64,000 bases of DNA from Polyangium sp. y55x31 (GTDB lineage Bacteria > Myxococcota_A > Polyangia > Polyangiales > Polyangiaceae). Made by a program: the position numbers and the translations under genes. Position 1 is the first letter of the stretch; the number at the start of each line of letters is the position of its first letter. This document shows positions 17,052 to 24,732 of this stretch, piece by piece. The notes under the pieces were generated by a model, which was not told the DNA's origin, did no database searches, and saw only the letters and a list, made by a program, of their open reading frames with translations. The stretch lies in NCBI RefSeq assembly GCF_029946505.1, contig NZ_JARZHG010000031.1:62001-126000 (forward strand). Direction: 5' to 3'.

Positions 17052-17909
17052 TCAATGGGGGCGCGTGTTGCCAGGCGTCCCAGGGTGTCCGACGAGGCCG
17101 TCATCGAGGATCGGCTTGTCCAGGCCCCGGTCGCCCGAAGCGCGTAGCTTCTGAACATAAAACGAAGGGCCGTCGAGGGTGGGGGCAGGGAGCTGCTTGC
17201 CTTGGAGGACGGCTCCGCAGTTCATGCACCAAGGGCGATGCACCTGGAGCTTGCCACCCCCGTGATCAACAACCGAGGACACCCAGACGAGGATGTTGCG
17301 GGAAGCAGCAACGTCTCCGATATCCGTACCGATCGTCGTGTCACCACACACGACGAAGTACAGCGAGGGATAGGCCCGATCGGGTCCTGTTGAGAAGGCC
17401 GCCGGCGACTTGGAGAGCGCGTCGAGCATGCCGAGGATCTGGTACTGGGCGTACTCCAGGTTGACGACCCCCTTGACAGCCTTGACTTCCACGAACGTGC
17501 TCTCGGGGTGCGTGCTGATGACCGGATGGAGCGATCCATGGAATCCCTCGACAGCGCCGGTCACGCCGTCGGGTATCACAGACCGAAAGCGTCCGCTGCG
17601 TCTCTCGCGCTCCCCTGACGTGAAAGGCTTCCTGTTCGACTGGAGCACCCTCGGCCCCGGCAACGCCCCGAGCACGTCCCTCTGGAACTGGAGCCCCACG
17701 GCCTGGTTGTACGTGATCCCCGTGTAGTTGTTCGGATTCCCGTAATACTCCCGCAGCTTCGCCGTCGTCACCATGTCGGTGAGCGCCGGCATGTCGTCGA
17801 CGATGCACCCGGTCGTCGAGACGACGAGCACCACCCAGCCAAACGCGAACATCACGAACCGTGCGAACGCCCTCCACGTCGTGGTTGCGCCGCCCGAGTA
17901 TCGATGCAT
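17052..17909 (-). CDS. Lipoprotein with PD-(D/E)XK nuclease-like motifs
   Basis: A 285-residue protein with a lipoprotein-type signal (hydrophobic about 17-31, lipobox VSTTGC, C35). The centre carries the spaced residues of a restriction-endonuclease fold: IPDG with D114, then FVEVKAVKG (E141 and K143), then a helix with Q155/Q157 (YAQYQILGML). This order matches REase-fold toxins and housekeeping PD-(D/E)XK nucleases. A CxxC pair (CMNCG, about residues 228-231) follows. A signal peptide on such a fold would send a nuclease out of the cytosol, as in secreted or contact-delivered toxins. The second gene of the operon is a plausible immunity factor. Fold assigned by motif spacing only; activity unproven. 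Confidence 0.72.
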   Translation of the reverse strand: MHRYSGGATTTWRAFARFVMFAFGWVVLVVSTTGCIVDDMPALTDMVTTAKLREYYGNPNNYTGITYNQAVGLQFQRDVLGALPGPRVLQSNRKPFTSGERERRSGRFRSVIPDGVTGAVEGFHGSLHPVISTHPESTFVEVKAVKGVVNLEYAQYQILGMLDALSKSPAAFSTGPDRAYPSLYFVVCGDTTIGTDIGDVAASRNILVWVSSVVDHGGGKLQVHRPWCMNCGAVLQGKQLPAPTLDGPSFYVQKLRASGDRGLDKPILDDGLVGHPGTPGNTRPH

Positions 17910-18389
17910 GAGTTCCCGCCCTCCCTTCGAGGATATTCCCCCTTACCATGATCGCCTGGACCGACGAAACCCGTGCATGCGGCGAATGCAGAGCCATCGC
18001 TCTCGCGCAGGTGGATGCCGTCGATGACGATTGCGTAGGCGAGCGGCCGAGGTGATAGGCGACCTCGTTCGCAAGGTTTAAGGACCTCGTCCTCAACGTC
18101 CACGGACCTCGTCCTCAACCTCGGCGACCTCGCTCTCAAGGTCACGGGACCTCGTCCTCAACCTCGGCGACCTCGTTCTCAAGGTCGGCGGACCTCGTCC
18201 TCAACGTCACGGACCTCGCTCTCAAGGTCGGCGGACCTCGTCCTCAACGTCACGGACCTCGTCCTCAACGTCACGGACCTCGTCCTCAATCTCCAAGGAC
18301 CTCGTCCTCAACCTCCAAGGACCTCGTCCTCAACCTCCACAGACCTCGTCCTCAAGGTCCAGGAACGCCGAACGACAAGGGCTGACGTA
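17910..18389. promoter_or_regulatory. Gene-free 480-bp region upstream of the nuclease-like operon
   Basis: No credible gene lies here. Bases 17910-18060 are ordinary sequence that must contain the promoter of the minus-strand lipoprotein operon; 18061-18363 is a tandem repeat array described separately; 18364-18389 leads to the stop of the transporter gene, which is transcribed toward the array. Confidence 0.6.
18061..18363. repeat. Tandem array, 14 units of 21/22 bp
   Basis: Fourteen imperfect units, each with a near-constant 14-base core GACCTCGTCCTCAA and a variable 7-8-base tail. Unit lengths are 21 or 22 bp (22, 22, 21, 22, 21, 22, 21, 22, 21, 21, 22, 22, 22, 22), so every core lies on about the same face of the helix. 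Two subtypes exist: cores with GTCCTCAA usually precede CGTC or CCTC tails, while those with GCTCTCAA/GTTCTCAA precede GGTC; units 3-8 alternate strictly, making a 43-bp higher-order repeat. Most units contain the dyad GGAC-CTC-GTCC. Mixed 21/22 lengths and TGA triplets on the reverse strand rule out coding. Confidence 0.9.
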
Positions 18390-19436
18390 TCAGGGCGCAG
18401 GCCGCGCCGCGGCCGTGACCCCTCCGCGCCGCCGCGCGGTCAACGTCGGCCAGGCCAGCACCGCAATCGCCGCCAGCACCATGGCCGCACCCACCATCTC
18501 GCTCACCGGCGTGGGCCGACCGAGCCCGAGCCACGCGAGCGTCGCCGACGCGAGCACCCCGGCGAGCACGCTCGACGCGCGATTCACCGGCACGCAAAAC
18601 GCATTCTCGCGCCCATCGAGCAGAATGAGCGCGCCAAAAACCCCCGTGCCCTGCGAGAGCAAGCCAATCGCAATCGCCGGAAAAAGCGCGCCCGTATCCC
18701 CGATCGAGACGAACCCGGCGCGCAGCTCTTCGAGCGCCGCGCCCTTGCCGATCACCGCGCCCACCACGAGCAAGAGCACCACCACCGGCGTCGCGACCAT
18801 CTGCTCTTCGACGAAATAACGATATGTGTCGTGCGGGTCGTCCGATTTCGCCAGATGGCTCATGAAGCGAAGCCGCACGAAATAACTGGCGAGGTATGCG
18901 GCGACGTCGGCCGCCGCGAGCATGGTCATCTCGTACCTCGCGCCCCCTCCGAGCGTCACGGCGAGCGAGGCGAGGCTGAGCCCGAGCGCGATCCACGAGG
19001 CCACACGGACGCGGCGACCGCTCCACGCGTCGACGAACGGCGCGAGGACGAGCACGCCGCCGCGCATGAAGAGCATCATGAGGACGATCGAGACGCCGTC
19101 GAACGTGTACGCGAGCGTGGTCGTCGCAATGATGACCGCCGTGGCCACGCCCGAGAGGAAGGTCCAGCGCGTGGGGACGGGGATCGACCGGCCGAGCACG
19201 ATGCGATGCGTCGCGTACCGAAACAGGCCACGCCACGAGAGGAAGACGAGCATGCCCACGAGCGAGGCGATCGTCGTGACGGGCAGAAGCTCGAAGCCCG
19301 AGAGCGCGCGCGTCATGCCGGGGATCTGGCCCTGCGAAGCGAGCTTGGTGAGCGCGCTGTAGGGCCAGTAGCAGGCGAAATAGCCGAACGCGTAGAGCCA
19401 GATCCGGGCGTCGTGGGCGGGGCGGGCGTCGGTCAC
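18390..19436 (-). CDS. DMT/EamA-like multispanning membrane transporter
   Basis: A 348-residue integral membrane protein with about ten hydrophobic helices and little else, arranged as two halves in the manner of drug/metabolite-transporter (EamA) permeases: for example WLYAFGYFACYWPYSALTKL at the N-terminus, FDGVSIVLMMLFMRGGVLVL in the middle and EMVGAAMVLAAIAVLAWPTL at the C-terminus. The substrate is unknown. The GTG at 19436 is taken as start; the open frame extends upstream to 19592 with Arg/Pro-rich sequence that is unlikely to be translated. It lies downstream of the giant kinase-like gene on the same strand (127 bp apart). Confidence 0.75.
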   Translation of the reverse strand: MTDARPAHDARIWLYAFGYFACYWPYSALTKLASQGQIPGMTRALSGFELLPVTTIASLVGMLVFLSWRGLFRYATHRIVLGRSIPVPTRWTFLSGVATAVIIATTTLAYTFDGVSIVLMMLFMRGGVLVLAPFVDAWSGRRVRVASWIALGLSLASLAVTLGGGARYEMTMLAAADVAAYLASYFVRLRFMSHLAKSDDPHDTYRYFVEEQMVATPVVVLLLVVGAVIGKGAALEELRAGFVSIGDTGALFPAIAIGLLSQGTGVFGALILLDGRENAFCVPVNRASSVLAGVLASATLAWLGLGRPTPVSEMVGAAMVLAAIAVLAWPTLTARRRGGVTAAARPAP

Positions 19437-19563
19437 CCGTGGCCCGAAAGGAAGAATCGGACCAGCGGCGCGAGGCCTCGCGTTTCTCGGGCCGAACAGG
19501 CTCGGGCAGAGGCGCGGGATGCAGCGGTTGCGCAGGCGCGCAAGGGGTGCGCGGAGGCGCGAT

Positions 19564-22500
19564 CTAGCTCCGCTTCCTCGCGCCCATCGCAAACGCGATC
19601 CCCGCCTGCAAGCTCCCCTTCGTCACGATCCCCGTGAGCTCGGCCGAGCTACCCACGAGCGACCGCGCCACGTCCGCGCGCATGCCCGTCAGGATCGCCT
19701 GCGCGCCGAGGAGCTTCAGCGCCGACGCCGTTCGCACGAGCGCCTCCGCGATGTACACGTCGCCGCCCTTCACGCCCGTCACGTCGAGGATCACCGCGCG
19801 CGCGCCGCGCAGCGAAGCGCCCCGCAGCGCCGCGCTCATCACCTCGTCCGAGCGCGCTCGATCCATCGTCCCGATGAGCGGCATCACCACGACGTCGTCC
19901 GTGATCGGGATGATCGGGGTCGAGAGCTCCGCCAGGCGCTCGCGCTGCACCTCGATGATGTGCTGCTGCAGCGACTCGCGCTCGAGCTCCGTGATCATGC
20001 GTTGTTCGAGTTCGAGGCGCAGTTGCTCCGCCGTCTCGTTCGCCTCCCGCGTGCGCCGCGCGACCTCTTCTTCGAGGCCCTCGTTCGTACGGAGCAACTC
20101 CTCCGTCACGCGCTGCACCTCCGTGTAGAGCAGCGCGCTCTCCACGGCGGCGCCCGCCTGCGAGGCGAGGAAGTCCACGAGCACGAGCCGCGCCGGCACG
20201 AACGCCTCCGTCGCGAGCGCGTGCTCCAGGTAGATGATCCCCACGAGCCGGCCCTTGTGCAGCATCGGCGTGCACAGGATCGAGCGCGGCGCGCGCGCCA
20301 TCATGTAGCGATCCTTCGCGAAGCGCCGATCCGAGCGCGCATCGCCGAGCAGGAGCGGCTCGCGCGTGCGCCGCACGTACTCCACCACCGAGAGCGGCAG
20401 CTCCTCCGTCTCTTCCGCCAGCACGCTCGGGCCCGCCGAGAGCCGCTCCGGATCGACGACCATCGTCGCCTCGACCCAGAGACGACCTCCCCGCTCGATG
20501 AGCAGCATCCCCCGGTCCGCGCCCGCGCTCTCGATCACCGCGCGCACGACCCGCAAGAGCACACGTTCGAGGAGGATCTCGCCCGCGATCGCCTGCGCCG
20601 CGCGGATGACCGTGGCCGTATCGAGCGTCGCGAACGAACGCTCGCCGGGGCTCGAGTTCGCCGGCATGTCCCACGGCGGCGTCTCGTTCTCCCAGAGATC
20701 CTCGTACCGCGCCGCGATGTTCTCGACCTTCGCGCGCGCGCCCCAGCGCTGGTAGGCCTTGCGCGCGTCGAGCACGTAGGCGCGCGCGAGGCGCTTGCGA
20801 CCCCGCGCGATGTGATGCACGGCAGCGCGCTCGCTCGCGAGCGCCTCGTCCTTGATGAAGTTGTGCTCGCACGCGCCCGCGATCGCCGCCTCGAAGAGGT
20901 CGATCGCCTCGGCGTCGCGCCCCTCGGCGCGCGCGCGCTCGGCGCGGACGAGGTCGAGCCGGTGCTGGTAGGTCTCCGGGCAGCTCCGCGCGAGCGCCGA
21001 AAGCTCGGCCTCGCGACGATCGAGCTCCGCCCGCCTTCGCGCCTGATCCGCAGGCGTGCCCGCATGGAGCCGGGCCGCCGCGACGATCGCGCCGTGGAAG
21101 ATGACCTCCGTCGCGAAGTACTGCGCGACGACCGTGGGGAGAAGCGCCTCGGCCTCGGTGGCCGCCTTCTCCGCGAGCTCGAGGTCGTGGAAGAGCAAGC
21201 CGAGCTCGAGGCGCGCCGCGTGATAGCGGCACGCGATGAACGGGAGCTTCCTCTCGACGAGCGAGGCGACGAACGAGACCTCTTCGAACTCCCGATCCGA
21301 GAGCGAGATCCGACCCCGCGTCCGGCCGCGCAGGCATCGGATGAGCTGGTACATGATCCGCAGGTACGCCTCCGACGTCGCGTCCCGCGTCTTCTGCATC
21401 AGCGTGAGGAAGCCCTCGGCCTCCTGCTCGACGACGGCGAGGTCCTCGCCGATCCCGAGCCGCACCATCGTCGTGGAGAAACACGCGTACGACAGGAACG
21501 AGAAGTCGCCCGTCGCGAGCCCCTCGCGCTGCGCGCGTTCGAGGAACGGCAGGCACGCCGGGAGCGGGCGGCGGAACGGGTGCAAGGTCGCGCCCTGGTT
21601 CAGGTAGACCTTGCACGCGATGTTCGGGCTCGGCAGCCGATCGTGCAGGCGCAGCGCGATCTCGCCCATCCGATGGGCCTCTTCGTATCGCCGCGCCGCG
21701 ACGAGGCTCATGCCGTAGGCCGAGAACCCGTACGCGGAGAGCTCGGTCGGGCCCCACGCGAGCGTCGCGCGCACCATCCGCGTGCACACGAGGAACAGGA
21801 GCGACGGCGACGTGCCGTACGTCGCCGACACGAGGTGCATGAGCGTCCGCAGGGTCGCGCGCTTGCGCGCATCGTCGAGCGGCGGCGCCGAGGTGATCGA
21901 CTCGATCGAGCGCGCTTCGAGCTCGGTCGAGAGCTCCGCTTGCTCTTTCGCGAGCGCCGCTTCGAGCTCCGCCTCGTCGGGCAGCGTCTCGCCGAGCAGC
22001 GCGAGCGCCTCGCGGCCCACGCGCACCGCGTCGGCGAACCGCCCCTGCGTCACGTAGAGCACGACGAGCAGGTCGTGCACGCCCGCCCGATCGAGCGCCG
22101 AGGTCGCGTGCGAAAGGAGGAGCGCGAAGAGCTGCTCGGCCTCGTGGAACTGGCCCGTGAGGTAGGCGCACGCCGCGCGGTCGCGCGCGAGCGCGAACGT
22201 GAGGAACGACTGCTCCTCCCAGCCGCGCTCGCCCACGAGCTCCATGCCCGTCGCGAGGTAACCGATCGCCGCCTCGTACGCGGCCGCGCCCTTCGCTTGT
22301 TGCCCGCCGTCGAGCGCGAGCCGCGCGACCTCCAGCCGCTCGGCCGGATCCGTCATCACCGCGATGCCGCGGCTCATGTGCAAGAGCAGCTCGAAGAGCC
22401 CATCCCCCTCCGCGCCGATCTCGTCGCGCAGCCGCCGCCCGATCGCGAGGTGCAAGTGCGGCACCTCCTCCGGGCGCAGGAGCGAGTAGGCCGCTTGCTG

Positions 22501-24567
22501 CACCCTGTCGTGCGAGAACCGGAACGCACGCGGCGCGCTCGGCCTGGGCGGAGTCGACTTGCCCGACCCGCGCGACGGCGGTGGCCGCACGCGCACGGGG
22601 AGCACGAGCCCTTCCGTCAGCGCCGCGGCGAGGTCCGCGCGCACCTCGGTCTCGCTGCGCTCGGCGAGCGCCGCGAGCGCGTCGATCTCGAACTCGTGCC
22701 CGAAGACCGACGCGAGCACGAGCGTCCGCTGCGCCGCGGGCGAGAGGTCGCCGATCTTGTCGAGCAAGAGCGTCACGATGTCGTCGGTGACGGTCTCCTC
22801 GATACGCGCCTCGTCCGAGATCACGGCGCCCGTCGCCGGATCCACCTCGACGAGGCCCTCGCGCACGAGCGTGCCGAGGAGCTGCCGGATGAAGAGCGGA
22901 TTGCCGCTCGTCTTGCTCCACAAGAGCACGCCGAGCGACTCCACGTCCGCGAGGTCGCAGCCGAGCAGCCCCGCGACGAGGCCACGCACGTCGGACGGGC
23001 GCAAGGGCCGCAGCTCCACCTTCGACACGGGCACGCCCTGCCACTCGATCTCGTCGATCACGCGCCCGATGGACCGGAAGCCGTCGCCATCCTCGCGGCC
23101 GCGGAACGCCACGATGACGAGCAGGTACGTCGACTGCGGATCGGCGAGCAGGTCGCGAAGGAGCTTGAGCGACGCAGGGTCGGCCCACTGCAGATCGTCG
23201 AGGAACAAGAGCACCGGGCGGCGCCGCGTGAACACCGACAAGAAGCGCTGCACGACGAGCGCGAAGCGGTTCTGCGACTCGATCGGCCCGAGGTCCGGCG
23301 CGGCCTCCGCAGGCCCGCCGAAGAGGAGCCCCACCTCGGGGACGACGCGCGTGACGAGCTCGGCGTTCGGTCCGAGCGCCGTGTCGATCTCGCTGCGGAT
23401 GCGCGCGAGCTCGGACTCGCTCTCCGCGAGCGCCGCACGCACGAGCTCGCCGAGCGCGTGACCAAAGCCCGAGAACGGCAGGCCCTGCCCGATGGGATCG
23501 AACTTGCCCGTGACGATGTAGGCGTCCTCGGGGCCGATACGCGTGGCCGCGTCGAGCACGAGCGCGGTCTTGCCCATGCCGGCGCCGCCCTGGATGGCGA
23601 AGAGCTCACGCCCTCCGCGCCGCGCTCGCTCGATCGCCGAGGCGAACGCCTCGCGCTCGGCGTCGCGGCCGTAGAGCCGCACGGCCGACGCGAGCATCGT
23701 CGGCCGGTCCTGACCACCGAGCGGGAACGGATCGATGCGGCCCGATTTGCGCAGGCGCGTGAGGCACGTCTCGAGGTCGGCGACGAGCCCACGCGCGCTC
23801 TGGTACCGATCGTCGGCGCCCTTCGCGAGCAGCTTGAGCACGATGCGCGACACGGCCGGCGGCACGTTCGGCTCGAGCTCGTGCGGCGGCTTCGGCGTGC
23901 GCGCGAGGTGCGCGTGCACGAGCGTGACCGGGTCCTGCGTGGTGAAGGGCGGCGAGCCCGTCAGCATCTCGTAGAGCACGGCGCCGAGCCCGTAGAGGTC
24001 GGCGCGGTGATCGACGGGGCGGTTCGTGCGGCCCGTCTGCTCGGGCGGCATGTACGCGAGCGTCCCCTCGGGCGCTTGCGGGTTCGGCGTGCGCAGAGAC
24101 TCCTCGCCGACACGCGCGGCCGACGTGAAGTGCAGGATCCAGACAGCGTCGTCTTCCTCGCGGAAGAGCACGTTCTTCGGCGCGATGTCGCGGTGGACGA
24201 TGCCGTGCGCCGCGAGCGTCGAGAGCGCCCGGCCGAGCGAGGCCGTGATCTCGAGCGCGGTCTCGATCCGCAACCTGCGCGACGCGAGCAGCTCCGCGAG
24301 CGTGCATCCGCCGGGATCGGCGCGCAGCAGCGCGAACACGTCGCCGTGCTCGACGAGGCCGAGCGTGCGCGGGACGATGGACTCGCCGAGGTCCTTGGCG
24401 ATCGCGTGGGCGCGGCGGATCCTCGCGCGTTCCTCGCCGCGGGCGCGGGCACGCGCCGTCTCGACGAGCACGGGCGTGCCGTCTTCGAGGTGGCCGCGAT
24501 GCAGCGCGAAGCGCGCGTCCTCAGCGAGGGTTGCGAAGATGGTGCAGCCGGGGAACTCGGGGACCAT
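19564..24567 (-). CDS. Giant signalling protein: degenerate kinase - AAA/STAND ATPase - GAF - STAS
   Basis: A 1,667-residue cytosolic protein of the myxobacterial 'protein kinase/ATPase/GAF' type. Domains: protein-kinase-like (about 1-280), P-loop ATPase (Walker A GGAGMGKT at 327-334; Walker B LLFLDDLQWAD near 470), a long TPR-like helical region (about 700-1290), GAF (about 1320-1480), a coiled coil, and a C-terminal STAS domain (about 1545-1667, LSTPIIPITDDVVVMPLIG). The kinase keeps HRD (HRDIAPKN, 125-132), but the DFG triad reads HFT (146-148) and no VAxK lysine is visible (PVLVETARARA), so phosphotransfer is doubtful. The STAS phosphoacceptor position is also altered (GGDVYIA instead of DT). 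ATG 24567 follows GGAGG and gives the proper N-terminus. Confidence 0.88.
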   Translation of the reverse strand: MVPEFPGCTIFATLAEDARFALHRGHLEDGTPVLVETARARARGEERARIRRAHAIAKDLGESIVPRTLGLVEHGDVFALLRADPGGCTLAELLASRRLRIETALEITASLGRALSTLAAHGIVHRDIAPKNVLFREEDDAVWILHFTSAARVGEESLRTPNPQAPEGTLAYMPPEQTGRTNRPVDHRADLYGLGAVLYEMLTGSPPFTTQDPVTLVHAHLARTPKPPHELEPNVPPAVSRIVLKLLAKGADDRYQSARGLVADLETCLTRLRKSGRIDPFPLGGQDRPTMLASAVRLYGRDAEREAFASAIERARRGGRELFAIQGGAGMGKTALVLDAATRIGPEDAYIVTGKFDPIGQGLPFSGFGHALGELVRAALAESESELARIRSEIDTALGPNAELVTRVVPEVGLLFGGPAEAAPDLGPIESQNRFALVVQRFLSVFTRRRPVLLFLDDLQWADPASLKLLRDLLADPQSTYLLVIVAFRGREDGDGFRSIGRVIDEIEWQGVPVSKVELRPLRPSDVRGLVAGLLGCDLADVESLGVLLWSKTSGNPLFIRQLLGTLVREGLVEVDPATGAVISDEARIEETVTDDIVTLLLDKIGDLSPAAQRTLVLASVFGHEFEIDALAALAERSETEVRADLAAALTEGLVLPVRVRPPPSRGSGKSTPPRPSAPRAFRFSHDRVQQAAYSLLRPEEVPHLHLAIGRRLRDEIGAEGDGLFELLLHMSRGIAVMTDPAERLEVARLALDGGQQAKGAAAYEAAIGYLATGMELVGERGWEEQSFLTFALARDRAACAYLTGQFHEAEQLFALLLSHATSALDRAGVHDLLVVLYVTQGRFADAVRVGREALALLGETLPDEAELEAALAKEQAELSTELEARSIESITSAPPLDDARKRATLRTLMHLVSATYGTSPSLLFLVCTRMVRATLAWGPTELSAYGFSAYGMSLVAARRYEEAHRMGEIALRLHDRLPSPNIACKVYLNQGATLHPFRRPLPACLPFLERAQREGLATGDFSFLSYACFSTTMVRLGIGEDLAVVEQEAEGFLTLMQKTRDATSEAYLRIMYQLIRCLRGRTRGRISLSDREFEEVSFVASLVERKLPFIACRYHAARLELGLLFHDLELAEKAATEAEALLPTVVAQYFATEVIFHGAIVAAARLHAGTPADQARRRAELDRREAELSALARSCPETYQHRLDLVRAERARAEGRDAEAIDLFEAAIAGACEHNFIKDEALASERAAVHHIARGRKRLARAYVLDARKAYQRWGARAKVENIAARYEDLWENETPPWDMPANSSPGERSFATLDTATVIRAAQAIAGEILLERVLLRVVRAVIESAGADRGMLLIERGGRLWVEATMVVDPERLSAGPSVLAEETEELPLSVVEYVRRTREPLLLGDARSDRRFAKDRYMMARAPRSILCTPMLHKGRLVGIIYLEHALATEAFVPARLVLVDFLASQAGAAVESALLYTEVQRVTEELLRTNEGLEEEVARRTREANETAEQLRLELEQRMITELERESLQQHIIEVQRERLAELSTPIIPITDDVVVMPLIGTMDRARSDEVMSAALRGASLRGARAVILDVTGVKGGDVYIAEALVRTASALKLLGAQAILTGMRADVARSLVGSSAELTGIVTKGSLQAGIAFAMGARKRS

Positions 24568-24678
24568 GCGGGGGAAGCCTCCGCCGGAGGGGGAGTTTCG
24601 ACCGAACGATACGGCGGGTTGGCGCGTGGATGGAAGGGCCGAGCATGCCCGGAAATGTGCTCGATTCCCCACCCGAGC

Positions 24679-24712
24679 CCCTCTCCCTCCCGGAAGGTGG
24701 AAGGGGAGAGGG
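24679..24712 (-). terminator. Hairpin in the gap between SUMF1-like and giant signalling genes
   Basis: CCCTCTCCC (24679-24687) pairs perfectly with GGGAGAGGG (24704-24712); partial pairing continues inward. It lies 21 bp beyond the stop of the SUMF1-fold lipoprotein gene? No: both genes are on the minus strand, so it is upstream of the giant gene's start (24567) and downstream-side of the SUMF1 gene's stop (24733), which is where a terminator for the latter would be. No long T-run follows. Confidence 0.4.
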
Positions 24713-24732
24713 ACGAACCACGCGGAAAAACC

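Noticed and set aside
18061-18363. Repeat array as a CRISPR
   Set aside because: Units of 21-22 bp with only 7-8 variable bases and no distinct spacers; no cas genes in the window.
18061-18363. Repeat array as a coding repeat (VEDEV-like on the minus strand)
   Set aside because: Mixed 21- and 22-bp units shift the frame and TGA triplets interrupt every frame within about three units.
24679-24712. Hairpin as an insertion-sequence end or REP element
   Set aside because: No second copy or transposase seen in the window; its position after the SUMF1-fold gene's stop fits a transcription hairpin.
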